Assembly (NCBI GenBank): GCA_002172675.1
Contig: NETF01000058.1
Coordinates: forward strand, 1-64,000
Reading direction: 5' to 3'
DNA: 64,000 bases
Origin: an unicellular cyanobacterium SU3
GTDB lineage: Bacteria > Cyanobacteriota > Cyanobacteriia > Cyanobacteriales > Microcystaceae
Shown here: piece by piece, positions 8,323 to 16,413 of the stretch
How positions within the stretch are numbered: position 1 is the first letter of the stretch
How the letters are laid out: every line of letters begins with the position of its first letter
Notes under the pieces: model-generated
Seen by the model: the letters and a program-made list of their open reading frames with translations, nothing else
Database searches by the model: none
What the model was told of the DNA's origin: nothing
Made by a program: the position numbers and the translations under genes

Positions 8323-10614
8323 TTAGAATTTTACAAGCAAGCGTAGAATCAGATTACGCCCCATTTCATCGGCATAATATCTCAGTCTATTAAGGTATGA
8401 GCGGTAAGTGGTATTCAGAGCATTATTTAGAGTCAAATTAAGTCCTGCATGGTTCGAACCAATATTAAAATCTATCCCTGCATTTAAATTCAACAGAAAA
8501 TTAGCATCAGGTGGGGGCGAAAAATCAATACCTGGTACTCTTGTTTGCTCTGCTTGATAAATAGCTGATATGCCAGCATAAAAGTTTTTTACTTTACCAA
8601 GATATTCTTTGGATATTTTCAGCTCATTCTCAACTTGGTCAGGAGGCATAAAAATTAAATAAGTATCTTCTGAAATATTGTTGGCCCTTACCATGTTGTA
8701 ATTCAAATTGTATTGCAACCATGGAGCTATTCGCCAAAAAAAAGCCGCATCCAGACCCATTATACGCGCATTTGTCTGAGTGTACTGAAAAACAGGAAAA
8801 GCGCCTCTTACTGTTAACCGGGGTTCTCCAAGAGGTTTTAAATAGATAAAATCGTTTATTCTTTGATAATATAAACTAGTAGTAAAACCATAGGAGTCTT
8901 GGTTATATTCAATGGTATTTACCCATTTAAATGCTTTTTCTGTTTCTAAGTTAGGGTTGCCTTCCTCTATTGCGGCCAATCCATGGTGCAGTCCTTCACT
9001 GAATAGTTCGCTAACATTTGGTGGCCTAAAAGCAGTTGCTAATTGAGAATTAACTAAAAATTTTTCTGAAAATTCATAGGCAATACTTCCAGTAACTGAA
9101 AAATTATGAAAATCATAAGTAGGTGTCTCCAATTCATCTTGCTCATTAAATCTGAATACCTCAAGATTGCGATAATCATAACGCATACCAGCTTCAAATT
9201 CCCACTTATTTAAATCCAGAGATTCTATAATAAAAGCACCGATTGAGGTAGATAAAAAATTGGGGATAAGTGGTCTCACACCAGTTCCTGGAATATTTCT
9301 ATTTTTTTGATCTGTATAAGAAATACCATAAGTACCCTTTAGTGAATTGCTTTGTAAATCATCAAATACTAAATCTATTTGATTAGTAGTTAAATTTAAA
9401 TCCAATGCTGCCCTTCCGCTTCTACCTCCCCTTCTTATGTCAAATTCTTTTCTGCTATTTTGTTGCTGAGAAAACGATAATGAAAGCTTTCTTTTGTCAT
9501 TAAAACGAAAAAAAGATTCCGATTTAATTAGATGGTGAACTACCTCTTGTTTTGGATTATTAATATCATAACTAAAATCCTCAATAAACAAAGGGATATC
9601 TCTTATTAAAGCCGCTTGCAAATCAGTTGTATTACCTATGTGCGCACTTCTCAATATGCCAATTTCTGTAGAAAATAAACTGTAATATAGCTTAGAGCCC
9701 CACTTTTCATTTTCATATCCTACTTCACCTGAAAAATTGAATTCTTCTAATCCAGTGTTGGTCAAGCTATACCTCGGTGTGTTAAAATCACCCGCCTTTT
9801 TAGCTGAAGATTGAAGGCGCCAACCTAAACCTGGAATTCCCTTAACTCCATTCTCTAGTGAAACAGCAGCTATACCTTGCCGTCCATTAGTGCTCCCAAT
9901 TAAATTTACTTCTCCGTTTAAATTATTTAGCATTGGCAATGGAGCAGGCTCTACTAGTAAAGCTCCAGCAATCGCGTCTGAACCATATCGTACTGCTGCA
10001 GCCCCTTTTACTACTGTTATTTTATTAGCAATAAAAGGGTCAATTTCTGGTGCGTGTTCTGTACCCCATTGTTGACCTTCTTGCCTCACTCCGTTATTCA
10101 ATATTAAAATCCGATTACTATGCAATCCATGAATAACCGGTTTTGCAATAGCCGGTCCTGTTTTTAGCATGGTTACTCCAGTAATTTGATCAACAGATTC
10201 TGCCAAAGAAGCGCCTTTACTTTGTTTCATCTGTTCTTGTGTAAGCGTATTTGTAGTAATTAAACCCGCAAGATCTTGCTCTTCAGCAACAATTATTTCA
10301 TCTAGGACATGAAATTCTCCAGATAAAGTAATAGTTAGGGATTCATCTAGGGGGGCATTCAATGTAATTTCTGTAGATGTATGACCTATATACCTAACCT
10401 CTAATTCATATGTACCATCGGGTATATCTTGAAATATGAATTTACCGTTTATGTCTGTCACTGCTCCCTTCTGCAAAGAACTAATAAATACGGTTGCTCC
10501 AGCAAGATGATGGCCACCTTGATCGAAAATTGACCCAGAAATTGTACTTGTTTTTAGCTGAGCTAAAGTAGCATTTGCTACGCACAGCATAACAATGAAT
10601 ACGGTTTTTTTCAT
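8323..10614 (-). CDS. TonB-dependent receptor with carboxypeptidase-like N-domain (probable metal uptake)
   Basis: A 763-residue receptor. I take the ATG at 10614, giving signal MKKTVFIVMLCVANATLAQ; a GTG 9 bases upstream is possible. Residues ~25-105 are a CarboxypepD_reg-like domain (TISGSIFDQGGHHLAGATVFI), the plug spans ~120-230 (GPAIAKPVIHGLHSNRILILNNGVRQEGQQWG), and the rest is the barrel, ending in LILRLLVKF. The plug resembles that of zinc/copper-type receptors (ZnuD-like), with the conserved phrase QQWGTEHAPEIDP. It lies between a small His/Cys-containing membrane protein and an Asp-rich lipoprotein in one operon. The Fur/Zur-like palindromes upstream support metal import. The exact metal is not known. 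Confidence 0.88.
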   Translation of the reverse strand: MKKTVFIVMLCVANATLAQLKTSTISGSIFDQGGHHLAGATVFISSLQKGAVTDINGKFIFQDIPDGTYELEVRYIGHTSTEITLNAPLDESLTITLSGEFHVLDEIIVAEEQDLAGLITTNTLTQEQMKQSKGASLAESVDQITGVTMLKTGPAIAKPVIHGLHSNRILILNNGVRQEGQQWGTEHAPEIDPFIANKITVVKGAAAVRYGSDAIAGALLVEPAPLPMLNNLNGEVNLIGSTNGRQGIAAVSLENGVKGIPGLGWRLQSSAKKAGDFNTPRYSLTNTGLEEFNFSGEVGYENEKWGSKLYYSLFSTEIGILRSAHIGNTTDLQAALIRDIPLFIEDFSYDINNPKQEVVHHLIKSESFFRFNDKRKLSLSFSQQQNSRKEFDIRRGGRSGRAALDLNLTTNQIDLVFDDLQSNSLKGTYGISYTDQKNRNIPGTGVRPLIPNFLSTSIGAFIIESLDLNKWEFEAGMRYDYRNLEVFRFNEQDELETPTYDFHNFSVTGSIAYEFSEKFLVNSQLATAFRPPNVSELFSEGLHHGLAAIEEGNPNLETEKAFKWVNTIEYNQDSYGFTTSLYYQRINDFIYLKPLGEPRLTVRGAFPVFQYTQTNARIMGLDAAFFWRIAPWLQYNLNYNMVRANNISEDTYLIFMPPDQVENELKISKEYLGKVKNFYAGISAIYQAEQTRVPGIDFSPPPDANFLLNLNAGIDFNIGSNHAGLNLTLNNALNTTYRSYLNRLRYYADEMGRNLILRLLVKF

Positions 10615-10657
10615 TATTAACACACTTATAGCCTTTTAAGGCATGAAAGAACTAAAA

Positions 10658-11029
10658 CTAAGCGTGTGTTATGGGAGGAGCTCTAAGCTGATAATAAAAT
10701 TTGTGTAGATCTGCTAAATCTGAAAATATTTTGAATGTTTGTTCTTGCTCAGAAGTCTCAAATAAAAAAATAAAGGTCTCTACTCTATCAAGTTTTTTAC
10801 TTAAGTATAAATCACATACATTACAATCTTTAGATTCAAGAATGGAAAGCAACTCTCCTTCACATCTTTGTTTCTCTACTTTTACAGTGATTCTTTCTGA
10901 GGCTTTTTGATGATTTTCTTCATCAACATGGATGTGAAAGTGAAATAAGGCAAACTGTCCTACTAACATGAAAAATGCCATGAAAGTAGCAGTGTGTTTG
11001 TAGAAACTATTAAATTTACCTTTTTTCAT
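10658..11029 (-). CDS. Small His/Cys-containing membrane protein leading the TonB-receptor operon
   Basis: A 123-residue protein with one N-terminal hydrophobic segment (residues ~14-31) followed by a His-rich stretch (FHFHIHVDEENHQ), then Cys-Asn-Val-Cys-Asp near the middle and an RAPPITHA tail. This layout (signal/TM, histidines, CxxCD, terminal RAPP) recurs in small unnamed proteins next to TonB receptors in Bacteroidota and loosely recalls DUF2946. The His and Cys residues suggest metal binding or sensing in the periplasm. It is the first gene of the operon, 43 bases before the receptor start, and carries the regulated promoter. The role is inferred. Confidence 0.65.
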   Translation of the reverse strand: MKKGKFNSFYKHTATFMAFFMLVGQFALFHFHIHVDEENHQKASERITVKVEKQRCEGELLSILESKDCNVCDLYLSKKLDRVETFIFLFETSEQEQTFKIFSDLADLHKFYYQLRAPPITHA

Positions 11030-11032
11030 TTT

Positions 11033-11076
11033 TGCAAATCTATTGCATTTAGATTACTTCCTGCAAATATATTGCA
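11033..11076 (-). promoter_or_regulatory. Twin palindromic operators TGCAA-N5-TTGCA over the metal-uptake promoter
   Basis: Two 15 bp palindromes, TGCAAATCTATTGCA (11033-11047) and TGCAAATATATTGCA (11062-11076), have centres 29 bp apart, about three helical turns. Read on the minus strand, the distal one contains TATATTTG, a perfect -7 element, so a bound repressor would cover the promoter. The proximal one ends 4 bases before the start codon. The size and symmetry fit a Fur/Zur/MntR-type dimer site. The regulator is not identified. Confidence 0.6.
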
Positions 11077-11228
11077 TATAAATGCTGATATTGACTTCAA
11101 AACTGCGAAAGATTCAAAATTGTTAAAATTTTTTTTAATTCTTACAAATGTTCTTTTGCATATCATAAAAGAAAATGCTTAAAGCGTAAGATTTAAAGTA
11201 AGCATACTACACAAGAGTGATAAACAAC

Positions 11229-12134
11229 CTACGCATTCTTAAAATAATCCCAAGCTAATTTTGCTATTTCAGCAATTATTTTTTGGTTGGTATCATTGCT
11301 TTCTTTAGAATCGCTTACAAATACACTTATATAGAAATAGCTATTATCCGGTAAAAAAACTATTCCGATATTATTCAAAGCACCGGTCAAACCTTCGCTA
11401 TTCTTTCCCGAAGAACCTGTTTTATGAGCTACTACCGTCTCTTTGGGCAATAAACCCCTAATACTTTTTAAACCTGTTTTAGTACCTTTCAATATCTCCA
11501 AAAGAAAACTATAACTCTTGTCAGTTAATAGATTTTCTGTGTTTTCAAAGAACAATTTTAGCGATAAGTTTGCAGTATTTGCAGTCGTCCAATTTTCAAA
11601 CTGACGTTCCCATTTAGCTTGCATGTCAATTTCTTTATGGACAATGGTAATTTCTTTGATCCCTATTTTGTGCAAATAGGCCTCAACTACAGTAGGTCCT
11701 CCTATTAGATCAAATAATATATCGCAGCCCAGATTATCACTCAATGAAACTGTATACTCGAGTATTTCCGCCAAGATTACTTCTGCCCCTTCAGGATATT
11801 TCTTTCGAAGAGGGCTCCATAAATGGCTATAAGCATCAACCAATTCTTTGTCAATAGTTATGTTATCTTCTAAACCAAACTTTCCTTGGTCAACTTCATG
11901 TAATACTGCCAATGCGAGGTGATATTTAAATACGCTCTGCATGGGTAAGCGTTTATCTCCATTAATAGACAGTGTATCTGATGGATCCATCCCGCTAATG
12001 GCAACCCCAACTGTGGCAGATTTATTTTTTAATACTTTTTCGATTTTCTTTTGAAGGTTTTCAATAGACTGCGCTTTTAAAAACCCAAAGTTCATTAAGA
12101 AAAACAGTATAAAAAGTGTTCCCTTTTTTGTCAT
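11229..12134 (-). CDS. Class A beta-lactamase (A2-like)
   Basis: A 301-residue periplasmic serine beta-lactamase with a signal peptide (residues 1-21, ending KAQ). The active-site motifs are all present: Ser67-Val-Phe-Lys70, Ser132-Asp-Asn134, a likely general-base Glu168 in HKEIDM, and Lys238-Thr-Gly240. The sequence around SDNLGCD and the W(E)RQFENWTT segment resembles subclass A2 enzymes of Bacteroidota (CfxA/CepA/PER relatives). It would hydrolyse penicillins or cephalosporins. It is a single gene with no AmpR/BlaR regulator and no mobile element beside it, so it looks like an intrinsic chromosomal gene rather than a recent arrival. Confidence 0.9.
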   Translation of the reverse strand: MTKKGTLFILFFLMNFGFLKAQSIENLQKKIEKVLKNKSATVGVAISGMDPSDTLSINGDKRLPMQSVFKYHLALAVLHEVDQGKFGLEDNITIDKELVDAYSHLWSPLRKKYPEGAEVILAEILEYTVSLSDNLGCDILFDLIGGPTVVEAYLHKIGIKEITIVHKEIDMQAKWERQFENWTTANTANLSLKLFFENTENLLTDKSYSFLLEILKGTKTGLKSIRGLLPKETVVAHKTGSSGKNSEGLTGALNNIGIVFLPDNSYFYISVFVSDSKESNDTNQKIIAEIAKLAWDYFKNA

Positions 12135-12186
12135 TTGCTTTAATTGAAAAAATTCCCTTTTACATTAATGTAGCAAGGTACTTATC

Positions 12187-12780
12187 TTACCATCCATAAT
12201 AGCCTCTTGGCACAACTCCCTCAAGCCTTAAATATACTATACATTGCCCTCGATGATGGATAATGTGATTTTCCATGGCATAAAATAAGCGCCATATAGG
12301 AATGGTATCACCTGCAAACTCACAATCAGAAAGGAGTTTTTCCATAGATAACTCATCAATGGATTTTCGCACAAAAGTATACATGTTTTTTAATTCCTTA
12401 ATAACATCTTCTTTTGGCATTTGTACAGGAAGTTTTACATTTTCATATGGATTTTTTATGCCTGTATGTCTTGCCAATTGCCCACAGGTGTACACTACAC
12501 AATGCCGCCATTGCTCAGCAAAAGTCATTGCTTCATCTGTATATTTGAATGTAAAAAATTCAGGAGGCATTTGTTCCACATTGGTCATGGTCATAGTTTC
12601 GGACCGAAGCCATGCAGCTTTTAGCTCTTGTCTGAGTTTGTCTGTAAAATCCTGTTCTTCTTTCTTTTTATCGGCAACTTTGAGCCCAGCAATCGATGCC
12701 GTATTACTCTCTGTTTGACAGCCCCAAATTGAAAACAAACCTAAGCCAAGGACATTCTTAAGAAAACGGGTACGTTTCAT
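12187..12780 (-). CDS. DinB-fold putative lipoprotein
   Basis: A 197-residue protein of the DinB/YfiT four-helix-bundle superfamily. The conserved histidines are visible: His93 in EQWRHCVVY and the C-terminal ENHIIHHRGQ, followed by the family ending YLRLEGVVPRGYYGW. These normally bind a divalent metal; some relatives transfer bacillithiol or other thiols. Unusually the N-terminus is a short signal ending SIWGC, so Cys21 could be lipidated and the protein would work at the membrane on the periplasmic side rather than in the cytoplasm. It lies 52 bases upstream of the beta-lactamase on the same strand, so the two may be co-transcribed. Substrate unknown. Confidence 0.75.
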   Translation of the reverse strand: MKRTRFLKNVLGLGLFSIWGCQTESNTASIAGLKVADKKKEEQDFTDKLRQELKAAWLRSETMTMTNVEQMPPEFFTFKYTDEAMTFAEQWRHCVVYTCGQLARHTGIKNPYENVKLPVQMPKEDVIKELKNMYTFVRKSIDELSMEKLLSDCEFAGDTIPIWRLFYAMENHIIHHRGQCIVYLRLEGVVPRGYYGW

Positions 12781-13394
12781 TCCAAATTTAATTTAAGATT
12801 AATTTTTTACACGCATCATTAGTCCATCTTACTAGTAATTTATAGCTCACATCTTCTGCACTTTCTCAGCAAATCGCTACTGTTCACTCAGTAAAGATCT
12901 ATTTAAATTCAATGTGGTATTTTTACCTAGCCTTAGAAATTGATTAAAAGTCCAGAAAATAATCCATTGTTTGATTCTAGCTATTTGGATATTGTGGTAT
13001 TTGCAGCATGAAATAAGCGCTTCACTAATGATTCTGTAAAGTAAGTGTTTTTTTACAAATGCAATAATGTTGCATTTAACTTTTAGATAAAATTTAAAAA
13101 ATAAAATAACTACAGAATTGAAGATGATGGATTTATATACAATTGGAGTGAAAATGTAAAGATTTGTTCTTTTATAGACTTTTTATTCAAACCTTTTCGA
13201 AGATGACGAACTTTATTTCAAATGAATTTTACGTTTTAAAAACCCCAGTTACTTTCTAGTTGTTATAAAACCAACTTTAGCAACAAATTTTCGAACAAAG
13301 CTTATTTAGATTAGTTCTAAAGAAATATTTAAAAATATTAAAATAATAGCACATTTTTAACGAATTTTGCGGCGCTCAAACAAGACATACAAAG
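12781..13394. other. 614 bp intergenic region with one TGCAA-N5-TTGCA palindrome
   Basis: This gap separates divergent genes (DinB lipoprotein and sufC). It has no long reading frame; only an 11-codon ORF at 13124-13159 was seen. At 13057-13077 there is a perfect 21 bp inverted repeat, AAATGCAA-TAATG-TTGCATTT, with the same core as the two operators at 11033-11076. It is ~318 bp from sufC and ~277 bp from the other gene, so the target is unclear. The site may be what remains of a lost metal-regulated gene, or the promoter of an unseen small RNA. Confidence 0.6.
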
Positions 13395-14156
13395 ATGCTA
13401 GAAATTAAAAATTTACATGCTTCCATAGAAGATAAGAAGATATTAAATGGTATTAGCTTAAAAGTGAATGCAGGAGAAGTACATGCTATCATGGGGCCTA
13501 ATGGTTCAGGAAAAAGTACATTGGCTTCTGTATTAGCTGGTAAAGAAGACTTTGAAGTTTCAGAAGGTTCAGTCGATTTTGATGGGAACGATTTAATGGA
13601 AATGAGCCCAGAAGACAGAGCCAGAGAAGGCATTTTCTTAGCTTTTCAATATCCAGTTGAAATTCCAGGAGTTAGCAATACTAATTTTTTAAAAACCGCT
13701 CTAAACGAAGTAAGGAAATACAGAGGCGAAGATCCTTTAGATGCAGTAGCTTTCCTTAAAAAGATGAAAGAGAAAATGCAATTGGTAAATATAGACCAAT
13801 CGCTTATGTCTCGCTCTTTAAACGAAGGTTTTTCAGGTGGAGAGAAAAAAAGAAATGAAATATTCCACATGGCTATGTTAGAGCCTAAGTTGGCCATATT
13901 AGATGAAACTGACTCTGGTTTAGATATAGATGCATTAAGAATTGTAGCTAATGGTGTAAATGCCCTTAAAAGTCCAGATAATGCTACTATAGTAGTTACG
14001 CATTACCAACGCTTGTTAGATTACATCGTTCCAGATTTTGTACATGTTTTATACCAAGGTAGAATAGTAAAGTCTGGTAGTAAAGAACTTGCTTTAGAAC
14101 TAGAAGAGAAAGGATATGATTGGATTAAAAAAGAAGTAGAAGAAGGAGTTATATAA
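13395..14156 (+). CDS. sufC: SufC, Fe-S cluster assembly ATPase
   Basis: A 253-residue ABC-type ATPase. Walker A is GPNGSGKST (residues 34-42), the signature is FSGGEKKRNEI, and Walker B is LAILDETDSGLD; this signature and the TDSGLD wording are specific to SufC. It powers the SufBCD scaffold on which Fe-S clusters are built in the cytoplasm. sufD follows after 45 bases. Upstream, where sufB normally sits, there is instead a 614 bp non-coding stretch and an opposing gene, so sufB must be elsewhere and this pair has its own promoter. Confidence 0.96.
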   Translation: MLEIKNLHASIEDKKILNGISLKVNAGEVHAIMGPNGSGKSTLASVLAGKEDFEVSEGSVDFDGNDLMEMSPEDRAREGIFLAFQYPVEIPGVSNTNFLKTALNEVRKYRGEDPLDAVAFLKKMKEKMQLVNIDQSLMSRSLNEGFSGGEKKRNEIFHMAMLEPKLAILDETDSGLDIDALRIVANGVNALKSPDNATIVVTHYQRLLDYIVPDFVHVLYQGRIVKSGSKELALELEEKGYDWIKKEVEEGVI

Positions 14157-14201
14157 TCGTCGCTTTTTTCTTGATCAACATCGAACTTAAAAATTACTAC
14201 A

Positions 14202-15524
14202 ATGCAGCAAATCATTCAGGCAAACCTGAAAGAAAATATAGAGCCAGCTTTCCAGCATTTTGAAACACAATTAAACGGTGAAAAATCTACTGCATGGCAT
14301 CAGAAAAGAAAGGAAGCGCTTTCACAACTCAAATCGCTAGTTTATCCAACTTTAAAGCATGAGGAGTGGAAATATACCAATGTTGCCAAAGTATTGGCCA
14401 ATGAATATGCCTTTAATGCGCCTTCGGACTTAAGCAAAGAAGAGATTGATAAATTCTCATTAAAAGAATTAGATGCCCATAAATTGGTTTTTGTGAATGG
14501 TGAATTTAAGGTCCAATTCTCAAATTTCAGCAATGAGCAAGGCATACACATCATGAGTCTAAAAGATGGCTATAAAAACCATCCAGAATTAGTAGAAGCT
14601 CATTTTAGTGAATATGCTTCAATAGCAGATGAACCATTTACAGCATTAAGTACAGCTTTTGCTTTTAATGGTGTTTTTATTCTTGCAGAGAAAAGTGCTG
14701 TTGCTCAAAAGCCCGTTTTCATTCTCAATGTTACCGATACCAGTGATTATCCTGTTATAGCTCAACCAAGAAACTTGGTGATTGCCCAAGAAAATGCTCA
14801 GATTACAATTATTGAGGATTTTGTAAGTGTGGGAAATAAGCCTGCATTCCTTAATTATGTTTCTGAATTTAAAGTAGAAAAATATGCCAAGGTAGATCAT
14901 TATAAACTTCAGAATAAAGCTGACGATAATTTCTATGTGGGAACTACCCAAGTTCACCAATCAGACAATAGCAATTACAACAATTCTGTAATTACATTGG
15001 GTGGAGGGCTCATTCGCAATAACCTTAACATCTTGCTAGATGGCGAACATTGTGAGACTTTTATGAATGGATTGTTCATGCTCAAAGACAAAAACCATGT
15101 AGATAACCATACCATGGTAGATCATATTAAACCTAATTCTTATAGTAACGAATTATATAAAGGAATTCTGGATGGTAGCTCTACAGGTGTTTTTAATGGA
15201 AAAATATTTGTGCGTAAGTATGCACAAAAAACCAATGCGTTTCAGGAAAATAAAAACATATTACTATCAGAAAATGCCACAGTAGACACCAAGCCCCAGC
15301 TAGAAATTTGGGCCGATGATGTAAAATGCTCTCATGGAGCAACTACTGGCGCTTTAGATGAAGAACCTTTGTTTTACTTACGCTCTAGAGGTATTGGTGA
15401 AAACAAGGCCCGCGCCTTGTTAATGAATGCCTTCGCAGCCGATGTTATATCAAGAATAAACGCTGAGGCTTTCAAAACACATATTGAAAAACTTATAGAT
15501 GAAAGACTCGAAAAAATCAATTAG
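14202..15524 (+). CDS. sufD: SufD, Fe-S cluster assembly scaffold subunit
   Basis: A 440-residue SufBD-family protein. The N-terminal part (KSLVYPTLKHEEWKYTNVA) and the C-terminal core (KCSHGATTGALDEEPLFYLRSRGIG) are family hallmarks; the RSRGIG and SHGATTG stretches lie at the SufB-SufD interface. It forms the SufBC2D complex with SufC, encoded 45 bases upstream. The length and lack of the SufB-type N-terminal cysteine region favour SufD over SufB. No sufS or sufE follows: the transcript ends at a strong hairpin at 15599-15623. Confidence 0.93.
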   Translation: MQQIIQANLKENIEPAFQHFETQLNGEKSTAWHQKRKEALSQLKSLVYPTLKHEEWKYTNVAKVLANEYAFNAPSDLSKEEIDKFSLKELDAHKLVFVNGEFKVQFSNFSNEQGIHIMSLKDGYKNHPELVEAHFSEYASIADEPFTALSTAFAFNGVFILAEKSAVAQKPVFILNVTDTSDYPVIAQPRNLVIAQENAQITIIEDFVSVGNKPAFLNYVSEFKVEKYAKVDHYKLQNKADDNFYVGTTQVHQSDNSNYNNSVITLGGGLIRNNLNILLDGEHCETFMNGLFMLKDKNHVDNHTMVDHIKPNSYSNELYKGILDGSSTGVFNGKIFVRKYAQKTNAFQENKNILLSENATVDTKPQLEIWADDVKCSHGATTGALDEEPLFYLRSRGIGENKARALLMNAFAADVISRINAEAFKTHIEKLIDERLEKIN

Positions 15525-15598
15525 CATGTAAATTATACGAATCCAATCAACTTACATACTTTCAATTAAATCCTTTTTACCAAGACCCTTAAACAACG

Positions 15599-15623
15599 GC
15601 TCCTCTTACGAGGAGCTTTTTTT
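15599..15623 (+). terminator. Rho-independent terminator of sufCD
   Basis: GCTCCTC-TTAC-GAGGAGC followed by seven T residues. It overlaps the last codon of the convergent gene at 15622, so it sits at the exact junction of the two transcripts. Confidence 0.9.
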
Positions 15624-16212
15624 ATGAAACCGTTTCGGGCAAAGCATTTTTTGCCTGTATAAGATGCCTCTCAATATGCGCCAATAAAAACCTAAACACA
15701 TCACCAAGTTTAAACATAATTATTGGACCTAGTAATGAAGGCACTTTCAATTTATTAATATCTGTCTCTTTTGCTTTTTCAATTTGGGAAATAATTGTTT
15801 GTAATTGCTTTCTGAAATTCTCAGCTACTTTTTCGATATCTAAAGTAGATTTCTCATACTTTACAAGGGGATTTACAGATTTAAAAGTATTAATTCTATT
15901 TTTTACTTCTCCACTTACAGGTTTCATTGAGTTGTACATGTGGTTACCTATTAAACCAGATTTAAACAATTGTGCACTAGTAATCCCTTCACTTATGCCT
16001 TTCTCTAGTACATCTTGTATTTTAGGCAAATAGTATCTTCCTGTCATGTTCAAATGTTCAATACATTCTATGGCACTCCATTTTTTTTCTTCAGGTCTTG
16101 ACTGTAAAAGTTCAGGTTCATAATTTTTAATTAAAAACTCAAAATCTTTTTCATATCGCTCAGTAACTGCTTTTAATTCATTCAAAAGGACTTGGCTATC
16201 AAATTTGGGCAT
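15622..16212 (-). CDS. DinB family protein
   Basis: A 196-residue cytoplasmic four-helix-bundle protein of the DinB_2 type. The family pattern shows in KKWSAIECIEHLNMTGRYYLPK near residues 43-65 and in the C-terminal AHIERHLIQAKNAL, which supply the metal-binding histidines (the HL of EHL, and HxxRH). Members bind divalent metals, and some are thiol transferases; no substrate can be inferred. It is a single gene convergent with sufD, with the sufD terminator over its stop codon. Confidence 0.8.
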   Translation of the reverse strand: MPKFDSQVLLNELKAVTERYEKDFEFLIKNYEPELLQSRPEEKKWSAIECIEHLNMTGRYYLPKIQDVLEKGISEGITSAQLFKSGLIGNHMYNSMKPVSGEVKNRINTFKSVNPLVKYEKSTLDIEKVAENFRKQLQTIISQIEKAKETDINKLKVPSLLGPIIMFKLGDVFRFLLAHIERHLIQAKNALPETVS

Positions 16213-16413
16213 GTCTACTATCTTTTTTGCCTAAGGTATTGAATGTAATCAAGAAAAATCTTGACCTGAATCAACTTTTGCCCTCATAGAAAAAATTCGC
16301 TTAGTAATCACTCTAAAGATAATAGCAACTTGACCATTATTTAATCATTAATTTTTTTCAGTAAAGAATTTAAACAATAAGTTTACCTATTGAATAGAAC
16401 CATTAAGATTCAC

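Noticed and set aside
11229-12134. Recently acquired resistance gene on a mobile element
   Set aside because: No transposase, integrase or terminal repeats next to it, and base composition looks like its neighbours.
12302-12718. Plus-strand ORF of 138 codons opposite the DinB lipoprotein gene
   Set aside because: The translation has no family-like pattern and lies fully inside a well-supported gene on the other strand.
13124-13159. 11-codon ORF near the palindrome before sufC
   Set aside because: Too short to support; at most the remnant of a lost regulated gene.
16213-16413. FMN riboswitch before ribB
   Set aside because: The 200 bases upstream show none of the conserved RFN blocks and no multi-stem fold by eye.
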